64,000 nucleotides of DNA from Campylorhamphus procurvoides (GCA_013396655.1 WBMV01007323.1:124001-188000); one strand, 5' to 3'; shown: positions 1 to 14,292, counted from the stretch's first letter. Numbers and translations are program-made. Notes: a model not told the origin generated them from the sequence alone.

Positions 1-743
1 ACAAGTTGGATAGAGGAGATGAAAGATTCTACCAGTTTACACCAGTGCAGACTTCCCTCTACCCCAGACCACCTCTCCCTCAGTGGAATGTTTCAGGCTT
101 GGCAGTTTATTTTGTTCAACTCTTCTCACATTTTAACAGACCTCCCTCATATGGAGGTCTTTGGTGGTGACAGGGCTCTCAGTAATAGTCTTTACTCACA
201 ATATTAATGGATAAGAAGTGTAGACATTATTATCAACACATGATGGCTCCCCAAGATATCTGTATGTTGCTCTTTGACCTGTTGGCATTGCTTGAGAGTA
301 TTCCTGCCTGGGATAGAGACAGTGCATCACTACACAGGGTCTTGGAAGATGCTGGGATATTTAGCAGGGGCAGAGATCAGCATTGACAAGGAATATTGCT
401 CCAGAGCTGTATATATGGAAACAAATTGGGTGAATGATCACAAAACACTTTATCCTCAAGTACTACCTGGTGATGCAGTGATGTTCTGAGCCCGGTGCTT
501 TTTCTACACAGATGAGCAATAGAATCTGCCAAAGCACATCCGGCATGATAGATGTTGCTCTTCGAATTCTCTTTTTCATCGGAAGAGCAATGAAAATTCA
601 CTTTCTATGGAGAGCTGTGAGCCATGATAACAGTGTCAATTATAAATACAGTGAAGTATCAGCAGAAAAAGCCTCTAATCACCCTTGAATTCTGACTAGG
701 TCCAGAAGTTTCAGATAAAACTAAACCCTTTTCCTCTGAGATT

Positions 744-771
744 ATCCCCTTGATATCCAGATCAAGGGGAT
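744..771. repeat. Perfect inverted repeat, 11-bp stem with 6-nt loop
   Basis: Bases 744-754 are the exact reverse complement of 761-771, separated by the 6-base loop at 755-760. The stem is G+C-richer than its surroundings because it holds a CCCC/GGGG core. Pairing stops immediately outside (T opposite T), so this is a short isolated hairpin and not a pre-microRNA-sized fold. No function can be assigned. A stem this long with a short loop is expected only about 0.3 times by chance in a window of this size (my rough estimate). Confidence 0.8.
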
Positions 772-2424
772 TTCCTAGTAAAACAGGAACTTCAGAGTCC
801 TCATTCAAATGCAGTATTTTATGTTTCTAAGGTTCATAAATAATACTATAATTCCCTTGCTACACAAATATTTTTATCGTCTACCTCTTAGGAACATATA
901 AAAGGCACAAACTCCGCTAAAATTGGTTAACCAAATTTGATTAGGTCAAAACTTGTTTTCACGTGAAAAAAATAGGAAGCATTTCCTCCTCCCTTCCTCT
1001 GTGTAACAGAAGTTCAAAGAAGCTGTACTTTCAGACACTATAATTAGGTTTGATTAAAAAAAAGAAAAAAACCTTTTTCATCTTGATTAATATAAGCCTT
1101 CCTTGAGAAAATTTTAAATGCATTAAAGAATGATGTTCTTTTCATTTGAAAAAGCTTCTCTTTAATTTAGTAGTTCATAAGTTCTTTAAAGCCAATATTG
1201 ACAATGGAAGGACAGCTGTATTTTTTGGGAGCAAGAATAACTCTATTATCAGCAACATATTAGTGATGAAGAATAGTTCAATGGGTAAGAAGCTATCTTT
1301 GGACTCACAGAATAGTGAAGTTTCTTTAGGAAATACCAAACTAACAAGAAACAGTTTTCAGAAAATTAGAGTGTCAGTATAGCTTCCTGCTCTAAAGTGG
1401 TTTCACAAAATCAGAAAAATAAAAAGGAAAGGTCAAAATAGTTAATTCTGACAATTTTTGAGCAATATCTTTTGGCATTTTAAAATTATATCTTTGAGTT
1501 TTAAAGTTACTTGAAATCATAAAACATGGTAAATAACCTTTAATTTGGCTTAGAAAAAGATTTTCAGTTGAAAGAAATGTTTGGGTCAGCAAAAGATGTG
1601 CTCTCTCTCTCAGTTCACATAGTACACACCTCTCTGCATCCCTGAAAGCCTTTAACAATTGTTTTTACTATCAGGATAAACTGAAAAATGTGTTCAGTTT
1701 TCCAACTAAAACATCCAGTGTTTACATAACTTGTTTTTCAAGAGCTTGGGATTTAGTTTTTGGCTCTGCAAAAGAATTCCTATATAATGTTGTGGACTTG
1801 GATGAAGATTTGGAAGAGGAGTCACAAGAAATTTATGTCAGATTTAGGCAATGAAGTTTAAAAATCTAATCAACTGTATCTAACTTTAGCAGTGCTAAGA
1901 GTCCAAGAGTGCCTTAACTTTTAAATGGTTTTTGTCTAGGTGCTTAAACTCTGCTCTTTTAATGAACAGAGGTGTTGCACTATTGGTTAGGTTAAAAGTC
2001 TGATTTCTCTCTTAATGTAGAGTCACCTTGGGACTCTGTCTCACAGCTCTCTAGTAGGCTGGATTTGCCCTCAGTGCATGCTTACAGATGCCTCAGGCGA
2101 AATGTAGTGCAACTCCTGTTTTCCTTGAAAACATAAATGAAGTTTTCTGGTGGGAGGTTACCTCCCTTTCTACTGCAGTGTGGGTGTTCGGAGTCCCAAG
2201 GAACAGAGGGTCAATAGGGAGTCTCTCTGTTCTCTGTCCAGAGACATGTAACTGGGAGAAGGCTTGTGTTCACGAGAAGGTTTTATGGAGAGTTCTTGTG
2301 AGACTGATTATAGTGACACAAAGAAGGAAAAAAAAAAGTCCTAAAGTCCTTGATCTGATGCCGCAGAGTCTTTTTGGTTTTTGATTTTTTGATTCTTTTA
2401 ATTTTATAGATATTAGAAATTATT

Positions 2425-2425
2425 N
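2425..2425. other. Unresolved base (N)
   Basis: A single ambiguous base sits inside A+T-rich sequence. It is an assembly or base-calling ambiguity rather than a scaffold gap. Confidence 0.95.
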
Positions 2426-4093
2426 ATATCAACAGATTATCATTTGTCCCCTTTTGGCAGATATGAAGTGACATGCTTTGAGTTTGCAAATCTACTCCTT
2501 TTCAGATTGCAATGCATGACTCATGCTCAGGGGTTTTTTTGCTAAGTGTGAGAGATCCAGGCTCACTTGTTTCTCTGAGAGGGTTCTCATCCACATTAAA
2601 CTTCCATCGCCATGGCAGTGCCTAAAATCCAAGACTATATTCTGTCAGGAGGCTACTCTTCAGGACACCAGAGGAAGCTCTTCGTGAGGGACTGGGGGCT
2701 CAATTATCATCAAGAGGCAAGAACAGTATCACTGCACAGACTAGTGGTGGAAGAGTTCTGCATCTTTGCCACCACCTTTCCCCCACTCCCAGAAGTATGT
2801 GTGTACAATATAATAGTGCATGAATAATCCTTGGAGCAAAGAGTGTCTCTACTAGGTGTCCTGTGCACCGTGACCATCAACTCCTGGCTACTGAGTGCAC
2901 AAAGCTGTACTGCACCAAGAGGAGGCAGCTTGTGAAGACTGCATTACTGACAAATTACGGTATCCATAGTTTAACAGTGCTTTATCAGTCTTCTACTCTC
3001 TTGGCACTGTGAAGATCAAGACTGGTTAACTGTTTGTGCTGATGGACCACCAAATCAGATTAGTCTTGGTTTTTTTGCAGTGGATATTGTGTTTACAGGA
3101 AAAAAGGAAGTCCTTTTCAGTAGGGAAAGGTAAAGAATGGCACTGTAACCTTTGCCCTGCCTATAAATTATGGAATGCATTCACTGTATCCCTAGTAGTG
3201 CACCTTCCGTTAGTTTTGTGCTGTAGGAAAGGCCCAGAATTCATCCTGAGTAACAGAATAAACTTAATAATTTGTTCTCTTCAGGCTTAATTTAGGTTCT
3301 GTGAGACTGCTGGAAAACATTGACTGAACTTAGTAACGAGTGGCTAAAATCCTTAGTATTACCTGTCATTCAAACTCTTCAGTAGTATTTGTATTTTTCA
3401 AATTGTATTCTTCCAGAATATGTTTTTACAAGGATTTCATTATTTATTATCCTACAAATTTATTTTCCTGTATAATCTTTCCTATATATATTTTCCTGTT
3501 GATCTGGGGTACACAGCAATTGACCATTCTAGGAAAATAAAAAAAAAAAATAGAAAGTAAAGAGAGGATAATACAAAAACCGCACAGTCCCTGTTATTAA
3601 AAAGTCAGTGATTGCTATGAAAGAATATATAGCTCTTTCATACATAAAATGTAAGAAGACGATGAAATAACCATTGTGATAAGAATCTTTAAAATTACTT
3701 TGACATTTTTAAGTGATAAGTATATGAATGGACTACATGTAACAACAATATTTGTGTGAAGGGTTCTGTCTTCAATGTACACCTGAGGAAATCTTTGTAC
3801 TTTCATTTAAAGAGACTTGCAAACTACCCATAGCAGTACTGGCTGTGGAACATAAGTCTCATGCATGAGCCAGTTTATTGCCTGTTGTGTAGGATGAGTG
3901 TTTCTGCCCTGTTTCTACATGGAAGTTGCAATTCTAACCTCAGCTTTCGCCTGGGGACATAAAAATGTATGTTTTGGCAGGTATAAATATTTCACATGAT
4001 GATGCTAGGAAAGCGTGGGAGGAGACTTAGATAAAATCTTGCATGAATATAAATTGGCAACTATTCAACTTATAGACATGTTTAGGACAATTT

Positions 4094-4113
4094 AAAAAAA
4101 AAAAAAGAAAAAA
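4094..4113. repeat. A-rich run
   Basis: Adenine tract with one G interruption. No retroposon body, target duplication or polyadenylation signal is visible upstream of it on the plus strand, so I treat it as simple low-complexity sequence and not a retrogene tail. Confidence 0.7.
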
Positions 4114-4497
4114 GCAAAGCCAAGATCTGCAGGAGGTCAAGAAGATCAAGAACTGAAGACTTGTCCCTAATGTGCTTGAAGAATTTCTTCTAAGTCAGCA
4201 CTTCTCCTTAGACAATTACTGCATAGATAATTTCACCAGTCCAGAGATCTGTCCCTAGGTATCTGCCTAGGTATTATAATCAGGAGAGATGTATTTTCCT
4301 TTCAAAATATTTTCTGACTCAAGGTATTTCTTGGATATTTGTGGGGGGATATTTTCACTTAGATGCTGGGCTACATGCTTTGTGTGGCATCTAGATTGTC
4401 ACTTGCTACCAGAAGAAAATTCAGATTGGTATCTTGCCACTGTTGCCTAACGTTTCAAATTCTATTTTTGCCTTATGCAGCTGATAATATTAGTAAT

Positions 4498-4676
4498 TTA
4501 AGCAGGAAGGAAAGTACGGATAATCTGTCTGATAGTTACTGAAATCTTCTCGTACATATCAAAACATTCCTCAGTGGCCTCCAGAGGAGGAAGACAGTAG
4601 AGTCCTAACACATCATCATTAAAACTTCGTGTCTTGTCCACTGGACAGATAAGCAAGTCCAATCCTTCACAATCAC
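4498..4676 (-). other. Weak candidate for a terminal coding exon (unrecognised)
   Basis: On the minus strand an AG at 4678-4677 could act as a splice acceptor. From there the frame is open for about 59 codons, to a TAA at 4500-4498. The translation has ordinary protein-like composition: mixed charged residues, an acidic-cysteine segment and a C-terminal hydrophobic run. The pyrimidine tract before the AG is poor, and I recognise no family. An open run of this length is common by chance, so this may well be noise. It is listed only so that it can be checked against transcripts and other bird genomes. Confidence 0.12.
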
Positions 4677-7600
4677 CTGGTAGGGAATTACTATGTGGTA
4701 AATATCTGATGGTAATCTCTGCTAACATGGTAATTAATAAACAAAACACATACTCTTGTTTTGGATAATATAGTACCATCAAAGTATTTACTTAAATTAA
4801 ATTAATTTACTTAAAATTTAAAAATTAAACAGGATCAAGACATGCTAGATATCCTAAAAGGAGAGGAATTGTTTTCCAAGAAGGATTTGGAAGAAGAGGG
4901 AGCCTGAGGCACAATAATGTGAAAAGACCTAGGAACTGGTGAACTTCATCTGAACCGGAAAGAAGAGATCGCACCTGTACACAGCATTCATCAGGCAACC
5001 CTTTTCTACAGGAAAATTTAACATGAAAATTCAACAAGACTAGAAGACAAAACTTCTTACTCAGAAGTAGTCCTGTTGGGAAACGTGATGATGTGGAAGA
5101 TGTTTATATGGTATTTTATATCCATTATGTGTGTTCTGGGAAAAGAGGGAAGCTTTCTCTCTCCAGGACTGCCCATAAAGTGTGCTTCACCTGTATACTG
5201 AACACTTGAAATTAAAACAAAATGCCTCATCAGCTAGGAATAACACCATACCACATTATCAGTGACTAAATTCCTGTTGTTAGGTCTCAGTTTGAAGTAT
5301 ATTATATTTTAATTGCATTCAGTGCATGATCTAGGTTTAGTAGGGCAAAACCCCCATAAAATCCTAGGACAAAGCTATTTAAACAGAATAATCTCTGAAG
5401 TTAATTATACATAAAAAGCAGTAAGGGGAGATGATTTTTCCATTTCTTTATATTAATATATATTAAAATAAATATATAAGGTATATTAACATTCTTTCTG
5501 GCATGATTTTTCTATTTAAAGTATAAAATATTTGAAAGAGTGATCTTTAGAAGAGACTACATTACTACAGCAGACATAATAATTAACATTTATATAATGC
5601 TTCTTAATGCACTACAAATTTATAGTAATTTTAATGTTATATGCATTTATTAAAAATTTCAAGCACACACTTTTTTGCCAACATTATCTTTGCTAATATT
5701 ACCTGTTAGCTGTACTAACTAACAGTACTTAAATGAGGTATTGACATCTTTTTTCCACCCTTTTTCTTTTTTTCACCACATTCAGTGTTTTCCATAAATT
5801 TGAGGTTTGTCAGTTCACTTTTCTTACATGGGGAATTCCACTTTAACTTTTTTCTAGTGTGAAAAAAAAAGTAACATATTCTAAATAAATAAAAATTGAG
5901 GAATATAGAAAGTTGAAAAGATCTTTATGAATCTTCTCTCCCTTTTTTTTCCTTTTCTTAGTATTTTCTGAAAGTTTCATTATTTAAATGTCGTAAGTAT
6001 ATTTGGAATTCAGGTTTGATATACTGTTTGACTGTTTCGTGATTTTTGGTTGATGTGTGGAAGTTACAGACTTGGGAGATCATTGAATCAGTTACTAAAA
6101 GTTGGCTGCAAAAAAGTCCGGATAATGTATTTGTATTTTCAAAGTGAGAACTTTTGGTCATTCATTTCAAAGTAATATCTTGAGACTAAATGTAGTTTTG
6201 TTTTATTTTTAAATAAACATGTGAAAGCAGTGTGTCAAAAAGTGCTGTCTTTAAAAAGAAATTACTTCCACTGGCAAAGTTGGATCACAATCAAAATTCA
6301 TAATTCAATTCTGTTCCCAAGCAGAATATTTCTGTCAGGAGTAATCTAAGTTTACTATCACCAGCCAGATTTCAGCATGCTTCCAAGATCTGGCACGTTC
6401 AGAGCTGTTTCTGAGGAAGCTGTGAAAGATAAAAGGAGAGAAAGTCCCTGTAGCCAACTGATCATTTATTGAAATTATGAAGGAATTTTTGACCTCAAGT
6501 TGCACAGTGGAATTGGTTCAGAAACGTGCCCTTTATTCTGCAAAATAGAGTCTTTCACACACATATATATGTATATATATATATATTTATGGATATATTC
6601 TCTTTCAGAAAATTAGTTTGTGGAAACAGGATTCCAGACTTGTTGAGTAGATGGTCCAAATTCTGACTGCATTTTCTTCAAAGAAAAAGCAACAACATGT
6701 CCCCTTCTCTCACCAGAATGATTCTGGAAATGTTTAAACATTGATAAAGGCTGAGTCTTCCTTTGCTTTATTCTATTTGAAACAAGTAATTTTGCCTTTT
6801 TTTTTTTAATAAATCAGGAAAAGTGACATGTTCTCAGATAACAATTCCCTTCAGAAACTTCATATATTGAGTGGATGACCTCGTGTCACTGCCATTACCA
6901 ATGCAAAGACATTGATATAAAATTTTTATCTTAGATCAAAAAAAAAACCAACCCAAATGGGCTTCAGGATTGACATCCTCTGGAACAAGACCTTTCCTGA
7001 GGGAAATACTGATTGGAGGAGGTTATTGGCCTGGGGCAAGGCTTCTAGGATTCTGGTTTTCCCATCAGTCATTAGCTTCCAGGTAAATCTTTTTTGCTTT
7101 GACTAGTATTTGTCAGTTCTTACTCTGAATATTCCGTTCATGTCTTCAGTATATTTTTTTCTTTATAGAGGATATTTGCTGTGCATTTTAGCTATCAGTT
7201 AGGAGGAAAGACATAGTTTTGAGGCTTATGATACTTCATCTTAGGCTGTATTATTAATTATATAGGGTTTTATGTTTTTATTTTTGCTTGTCCTAAGTGG
7301 TGCTGTTCCTCATATTTCAAGCTGCATTACATTTATATCCAAAGTCTGAATTGAACTATCAGTTGTCTTCTGCTGGACATTCTACAAAGAGGATAGAAAA
7401 ACCTCGAAGCTCTTCTCTTCTTACAGCTGACAGTTAAGGAAAACATTCACCCTCAAGACAAGACTTGTAAATATGATTAGATTTAAAGCACATGCTTAAG
7501 GTCTGATGAGAACATGAACAGGGTATCTACTCAAGACAATTTTCAGAAGTTTGGTCTTTGGTAAATATATGTCAATTATCTGTGGAATGTTATTGAAAGC

Positions 7601-10600
7601 CATTTCTTTGGGAAATTATAATTAAATATTTTAAATTTTAAATCTTTACTTGGTGTATTTGGTGACTCTGTTTTCAATTTCAGAACACACCCTTCTCCTG
7701 GAACATGCTGAACATATCTGCAATTATTAAAAAATTCTTGTAAACAAAATAAAGCAAACCAACCCCCTAAGATAATGTATTAAATAAAACACTGCCTAAT
7801 AATATCTTTTTATAGTAGCATGTATTCTTGTGTTAACTAACATGAGAATTTAATTTTTTTGTGTGTTGATTTCTCAGTTTCACATACAATGAGCAGGAAG
7901 ATCTCCCTTTTAAACATGAACTACCACACAGTATATTAAGAATATTTTTTTCATTAATGGGCAGAATTCTGGCCTATGTTAGCAAGAAAATGAGAAAAAA
8001 AATACAATGGATGACTACCTTTTTGCAATATATGAACAAGTGGTATCAACACTCTTACCTGTCTAGTTGCTTGGGTTGCCTGTCAGATTCAGTACACAAG
8101 ATGTAGCTGTCATGATTATATTAATTTCATATATAATGGCCCTTTTGAACCAGAACTTTTATATCTCTATTCTATTTGCCTGCTGTAATGCAGAGTAACT
8201 CTTCTGACAATCATGCACAATATGTTCCATAGGAAAAAAAATCAGCTTTGAATAATTTTAGGTCAGGGTGAAAAAATCCCGTTCCTGAGAAAAGAAAACG
8301 GAGACTAAAAATTACTAGTAGAATTTTTCTCATCATTGAATTACTTGGTAAATCTCTCAATGGCTGCAGCAAGGTTTTTATCCCATATTTTTCCTGTGAG
8401 CATTGATTATGTGCAGCATAGTCTGACCATTGTTGAAAATAATAATAATGTTTTTGAAATGAATCTTGGTTTCACAATACTAGTCAATCCTACTCAATGA
8501 GTTGCTTTGCCTGCAGTTCTTTATCTTGGTTGGTTACTGAGTAGCTTGTTTCCAAGGCACATTAAAAATTTTTAAAAGACTTACACAAAAATGCCATCAT
8601 CATGGTATTAGTCAAGGATAATTATAGAATAGTACAAAAAATAAAGTTATTAAACTTAAACAGTTTAGTTTTCTATATTTTGTAAATGTGGTTCTTTAAG
8701 AATAAAAATGTAGGTCACTTTCACAAGAAATTGATTAAAACTACACAGACAAGTCATTGTGTTCACTCACAGGTAGAGCATTGCATCAAAATGATTGTTA
8801 TGGAGTCCTTTGAGATGACATATATTCTCAGACATCTTGTAGCATTCATTTTTTAGAAATAGTTAAAAATTTCCTGATAAGGCAGAGGGGAAGAGATGAG
8901 CCCAAATAACAAAGTGCCAATTAATCAGAAAAAAATCCAAACAATCAAATTTACTGAAGCATTTGTGAGAGCCAGGCTAATCTGAGGTAGCTTTCTTTCA
9001 CATACTGAGAGAAGAAATTCATATTGCTCTTTCAAAGATTAAGAAATCGCACTGAAGTTCTCACTGCTGGATTGCTCATCTCACTTTATGACTACAGACA
9101 GAGCCTAGCTGCCTAAATTCAGTTTTTCTTTAAATGATGACTTTCAGCTAAAATTAAGAACAATAACAGTTTGCAAGTATTTTCAGTCAAATACTTGTTT
9201 TTTCCAGAAAAAAATCAGATACATTTCATCTAAATATATTAACTAACAATTTTAATAACAGGATAGGATGTACTGACACTTTTTTAAAAAAAAAGTATAT
9301 AAATCAACAGGATCGCTGGCTTCTTAACAATTCATTTCTGAGTACAAGAGTAGATGCTTTGACATGATGGAGATGCTGACTTCCCTAAGGTCCTTCCGAT
9401 CTTCTCTGCCCTCTAAAAATGCTGTATGTGTAAACCCACCTTCAATCAATGAGAAGATTGATTTGTTCCCACTTGTCCCCATATATGAAATAATCTTTTC
9501 AGAGAATGGTAGTTCAATAACTGGATTAATTCCATCATTATCTCCTCCAAGAAGGGCAGCGAAATACTGGTACTATAAGGGGAAAACAGAAATTGTGAAG
9601 AAATGAAATTAGGATTATATAGTAAAATGTAATAATGAAAAACAATTTAAACAGTTCTAGTGCATCCTGTGTAAAGCTGGGTTCTAATTAATTTTTTGAT
9701 ATCTTGCCCAAGTCAATAGTTACTGGAAATAACTGCTCAAGGTATGCAGCAAGGAAAAGGCCTCAGCATGTCATATTTTCTCTCTTAGCTGATCCATAGC
9801 CATATTGCCAGAAAAATGTATGAAATTACATTGTATGAAGATGCTGTGATGAAAAAACCCAAATACAAACAAAAACCCCCAAATCATAACATCTTTTTTT
9901 TAATTGATTGAAAAATCTGTAATGTTTTCTTTTTGTGTCATTTTGAACTTTCAAGTTACTAATGTTCTGAGGTGACTTGTGTTTCTTATGCAAGAAATGC
10001 ATGTGCTAGCTTGCATTACGAAGGGTCGTATGAAGAGGCTTTCTTCCTACTGTTTCCATGCACACAACCACTCTGCCTTTTAAAAACTTATCTGACTGTG
10101 GATCAAAGAGGAACAGTTTTGTAAAATTACTTCATGGGCTATGCCTGCAGAGCAGAGTGAGATGTGTCTCTTCCCCCCAACAGGATGTGCCATTGCACAC
10201 GGACAGGGGAGACTAACCAGGAAAGGTTTATAGAAATTGGTTTTGTTTCTCACATACTAGACAAGTAACAGGAAAAGGAAAAGAGAAGGGAAGGCAAAAT
10301 AGAGGAAACTGGAAATTGGAAAGTTGTTCAGTGTCCTTTTCAAAGTTCTCTCTGACATGCATGTACCACGTTTGGTCCTGAATTCATAACTTATCTTTAC
10401 ATTTAAAAAAAATTATCTTCACTTACAAATTGGCTACTTTTTCTATAAGTTTTTTCATCTAAAAATATCACATATTGCAGCAAATGTTTTTAACTTAAAA
10501 AAGGGACAAAGTTCATAATAAAGTTATAATGACTTACATTCAACTTCATATCTGATGCTGTCTTATTTGAATATGCAATAAGTTATTCTGCTATACTGTA

Positions 10601-12750
10601 TTATAGGACAGCCTGATTAATGCTTTAGCTACAAAGTTAGTGAGTAGAGCCCTTAGAGGAAGACTTGAAATATAGTTTCTGGCTCTTTGTTCTGTCCCTG
10701 CTACGTGCAGAATGTGATATTTAAGGATATTGGTTTGGCATATAATAAAATCATAAAAACAGGGACAAAATTTTGGCTTTGAATCCATGTTTGAATCAAA
10801 AAATTTTTCAATTTTCTCCTCCCTGCAAACATGGTGATTCTGGCTTGGGTCTGCCTTTGCCATTTTTTTTTCCTGGGACTCAGAATACCAGAGTGGGGGA
10901 CTGCTTGGAAAGGTATAAGCTGAACTAGGAAACTTAAAAGAAGGGCAGCACAGAAGTTGAAGATTTGGATGTAAATGTAATCCAATGGAGGGCAAGTAGT
11001 CTCCTTAGGCAGATAGGAGATGCAAGTTGAAAATCATTTCCAAGACAAAGAAAATCAGAAAATAAGATCCCTAATGGTTTTTTTATTTTCTTAACTGTGC
11101 TTGAAGAAATAGAAGCTGGTGTGCTTCTTTCATAAATAAATGTCCTTCTCTCCAAGACTATCTTGTATATCCCCTCATGTAAATGATCCCAAGTTCTGGC
11201 TGACTGCTTAAAACAAAGTGACCTATCTGGAAAAATTAGAGTGCATTGGTTTTCTACAATCTTGATGTTGTTACAGAGTAGAAAAATGTTTATTTTAGAG
11301 ACAGTATGTCTCAAACAGAGAAAGCTTGCTGCAGAGGAACTGCAACTCACTGTAGGCACTTAGAGTTACCAAGGGAGACATTATCATTATCACTATTATA
11401 AATCATGTTAAACAAAAGCATCAATAATTGTAGTTTTATTTATGAGAATCAAGGCATACGGTTATGAAGAAAAATGTGAAAGATTGTGTGGTTCATAATG
11501 GATGAGACTGAATTCATAATATATGCATAAAAAAATCTTTGTTACTGTCATCACAACCATCACATACCAATCCAGAACTAAAGATGAGGTAAACATAGCA
11601 CCTGCCCAGCTGTGCACAGCTGTAAAAAGCTATCAGAACTCAGCTGCAGCTTAGTGGTTTTCCCTGAAATCTTTCAGGAAGCAATTGTTAAAGCCTGTAT
11701 TGACATCTCTTTTGGCAACTGCCTAATCTCTTACAAGTTGTTGGTAAATGCTGCTTTTCATCATCCTGTCACAGATTGTCAGTGTCGGGGGGGGAACAAG
11801 AATGTTTTTCAATGTCTAGTTCAGCTGTGGCTTATCCCTGTGGTCTCCAATGCAGATTTGCCTTCTCTCTTAGATCACAGAATAGGAGTTAATGGGGAGA
11901 TCTCACTAATGTTTCAAATGCAGAGGTTTAAAATCGTCTAAGCAAATCTAACTTACAACTTCTCTACTTGATCCCATACTTGACATTTAGACACCAACAC
12001 AAATATTAATGGTCATTTAGATACTTACCTTCCTTTTTTCATTTTCAGTACAGTTATCAGAAGTCACAAAATATAATTATATATTCAGGATCCTGAATGA
12101 TCCAAAAGCATATTTGGATTTGAATTATCATCCGTTTTAGATTACTAGGTCCAGGCAAGTTACTGAATCAAATTCTGAATTTTTAACCACTTAAATGTGA
12201 AGCTTTTCATATCCAGGGCTTTGTTTCTAATAACTGCATATTTCCCAGTTCTGGCATACAGTAGTTTCCTACCCGTTCCTCTCTCCACTAAGTAACATCC
12301 TTCTCTTATCACTAGGTACCAGACAACTTCTTGTGTCAATCCCTCGCATCAAATAATATAACCGGATAAGAAGTTGTTCCCAACAGTGCTTTGCTTCAGT
12401 ATACTTATATCTCCAGTGTTTCAGACCAGAAAAGTGGTGTCCCAGAAAATGTCTGTCTTCACTATGACAATCTACTTTCACCTGTCCTTAAAAAATTCTC
12501 ATCTTGTTTACATGTATATAGCCATAATCCAATACTTAAAATTCAGTTTAGGATGCCCTTTATCACATTTGTCAGAAGGCTTTGGGGGTTTTCTTTGCCT
12601 CTTCTGACTTGCTAATTTCTCATCCCACTAGGCATCTTCACTGCAGGAATTAAGTACATGGTTAGTTATCACGTTCTAGTCTGTGCTTATTCTAACATGC
12701 CCGAAGATGTTGAAATCATGGTAACTTTTTCTTTTCAGTGGGATTCTGTG
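4677..12750. other. A+T-rich noncoding DNA, no gene recognised
   Basis: There is no recognisable gene or transposon. Local features are A/T palindromic sequence around 5450-5482, the dinucleotide repeat at 6556-6587, short A or T runs (about 6798-6809, 6940-6948, 9280-9294) and a run of eight or more G near 11787. Two overlapping minus-strand open frames of 134 and 141 codons (10591-11359) have no family resemblance and are within chance expectation. Confidence 0.65.
6556..6587. repeat. CA/TA dinucleotide microsatellite
   Basis: A short CA run passes into an alternating TA run with one G interruption. This is a simple-sequence repeat, probably length-polymorphic. Confidence 0.9.
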
Positions 12751-12849
12751 GAAACAAACAAACACACAAACAAAACCCCACAAAAACAAACAATCAGATA
12801 AAGACCCCCCCCCAAAAAAAAACCCCAAACCAAACCAAACCAAAGCCAC
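12751..12849. repeat. A/C-only low-complexity tract
   Basis: About 100 bases made almost wholly of A and C, with CAAA and CCAAA-type units, a run of nine C and a run of nine A. The reverse strand is G/T-only. Similar A/C tracts are common in bird genomes. No retroposon body can be recognised on either side. Confidence 0.85.
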
Positions 12850-14240
12850 CTAAGATCTTACAAAGACTAGTTTAAAATGTGACAAAGATTCTGAGAAGCA
12901 AAACTGTGCTCATAATATTAGTTAACAGTTTAATAACTCTGACATGTTGCACATGATGTACCAGAAGTTAGTGGTAGAAAGGACCTTTTTCTCTACCTGA
13001 TCTCATCACTGAACAAATAGTAGTGGTGGTGATATTTGTGATTTTCCCAGCTCTTACTTAGAGCAGAGGATCAGCATAAACAACATATTGGTACTGATAT
13101 TGCTGTAATTATAGAAGTTTTGATTCTTTTACAGTGATGGAGCTTTGTAACAACAGAGAAGCAAGGGGAGGACTGCAGATGTATATGCAACCCCGGAGAC
13201 TACCTGGAGCCAGCAGCTCATTTGCCTCTAGTGTTACTCCACATTTTAACATAATAATCAGATTCAGCTCTAATGCAGACATGCTGACAGACATGGGAGT
13301 GGCTGGAGTCAGAAACAGAAACGTGTCCTCTGCACCCTTGTAGTTAATCCAGTCAGTGTTTGGATTTTTAAGAGCTTTAAAACTAAGTTGTTAATAACCC
13401 TTCTGGCCTGAAAATGTCATTTAAAGTATTGGAAGGAGAACAGACCAACTCCCCAAACCTCAAATATTATGAATCTGTTCATTTAAAGTGCTGTTTTTCA
13501 TGCGTCTGCCATTTTGTTTGTTTTTACAGTTTCTTAATGATACAATACACTGAAAAAGAACAGGATTGGCCAGGTTTTAGTAAGGGAAACTCTTAATAAA
13601 ATCCCTTTATAAGAAGAAAAGTTTTATAAGTAGAAGCTGAACTTATTCAAGTGAAGTAGGAAACTGGCTCTGTCCTTTTAACTCTCTGTAGTATAGTTTT
13701 CCTCACTGTAGAAAGATCCAAACCAGAGATGCACCCCTTGCTTTCTTCAGTCTGTGGGACCACTGCGTGTATAATCACATCATGGCAGAAAATTGTATGC
13801 TTTATGAAGAGAATTTTGTAAATGCAGAGTGAAATTTACAGTTACCTAAAGCTAATAAATGTATTTATAAACTTTTCTAAGAAATATCTCATGTTTTTCT
13901 GAACACAGTAAAAATTGTGTAAAAAAGAGCAGAAGTCATATTGTTTCATAAACACTGGTTAATATACATTTTAACTTTAAAAACCTAAATTTGAGAAAAA
14001 ATAGGAAGGATAAAGGAAAAGTTCTGTTCAGTTGTCTGAAATTATGTTGATGTTTGTTTTCTGTAGTAACAAAACCAAAGCTAATTCTACATCTTAGAAA
14101 AATTAATTGGGAAAATGCTACAGCAAATTCAATTTTTATGTATTAATTTGGGCACCTATATCACAAAACACAATTATCCCTGGAAGTGCTGTAATACCTT
14201 CAATTCTCTGCCTTAAGGATCTAACAAAAACATATATCCT
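12850..14240. other. Noncoding DNA between simple repeat and LTR, nothing recognised
   Basis: I see no gene, RNA or transposon signature in this stretch. Open frames are all under 75 codons. Confidence 0.65.
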
Positions 14241-14244
14241 TTCT
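14241..14244. repeat. Target-site duplication of the LTR, left copy (TTCT)
   Basis: The four bases TTCT abut the left end of the LTR and recur at 15074-15077, abutting the right end. A 4-bp duplication is characteristic of class I (gammaretrovirus-related, ERV1) integration. Confidence 0.7.
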
Positions 14245-14292
14245 TGATGCGCGGAAATGACCCCACAACTAGGTAGTTGTAGAGAAGGTAGG

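Larger units (their letters stand above)
1..4497. other. A+T-rich noncoding DNA, no gene recognised
   Basis: I read both strands and see no recognisable coding region, RNA gene or transposable element. Open frames here are under 100 codons and have no family resemblance. The stretch holds scattered A or T runs (about 1054-1071, 2328-2337, 3537-3551) and the hairpin listed separately. It may be intergenic or intronic; the sequence alone does not decide. Confidence 0.7.

Noticed and set aside
10591..11359. Two overlapping minus-strand open frames of 134 and 141 codons
   Set aside because: Different frames with no family resemblance and no intron or promoter context. The lengths are within chance expectation.
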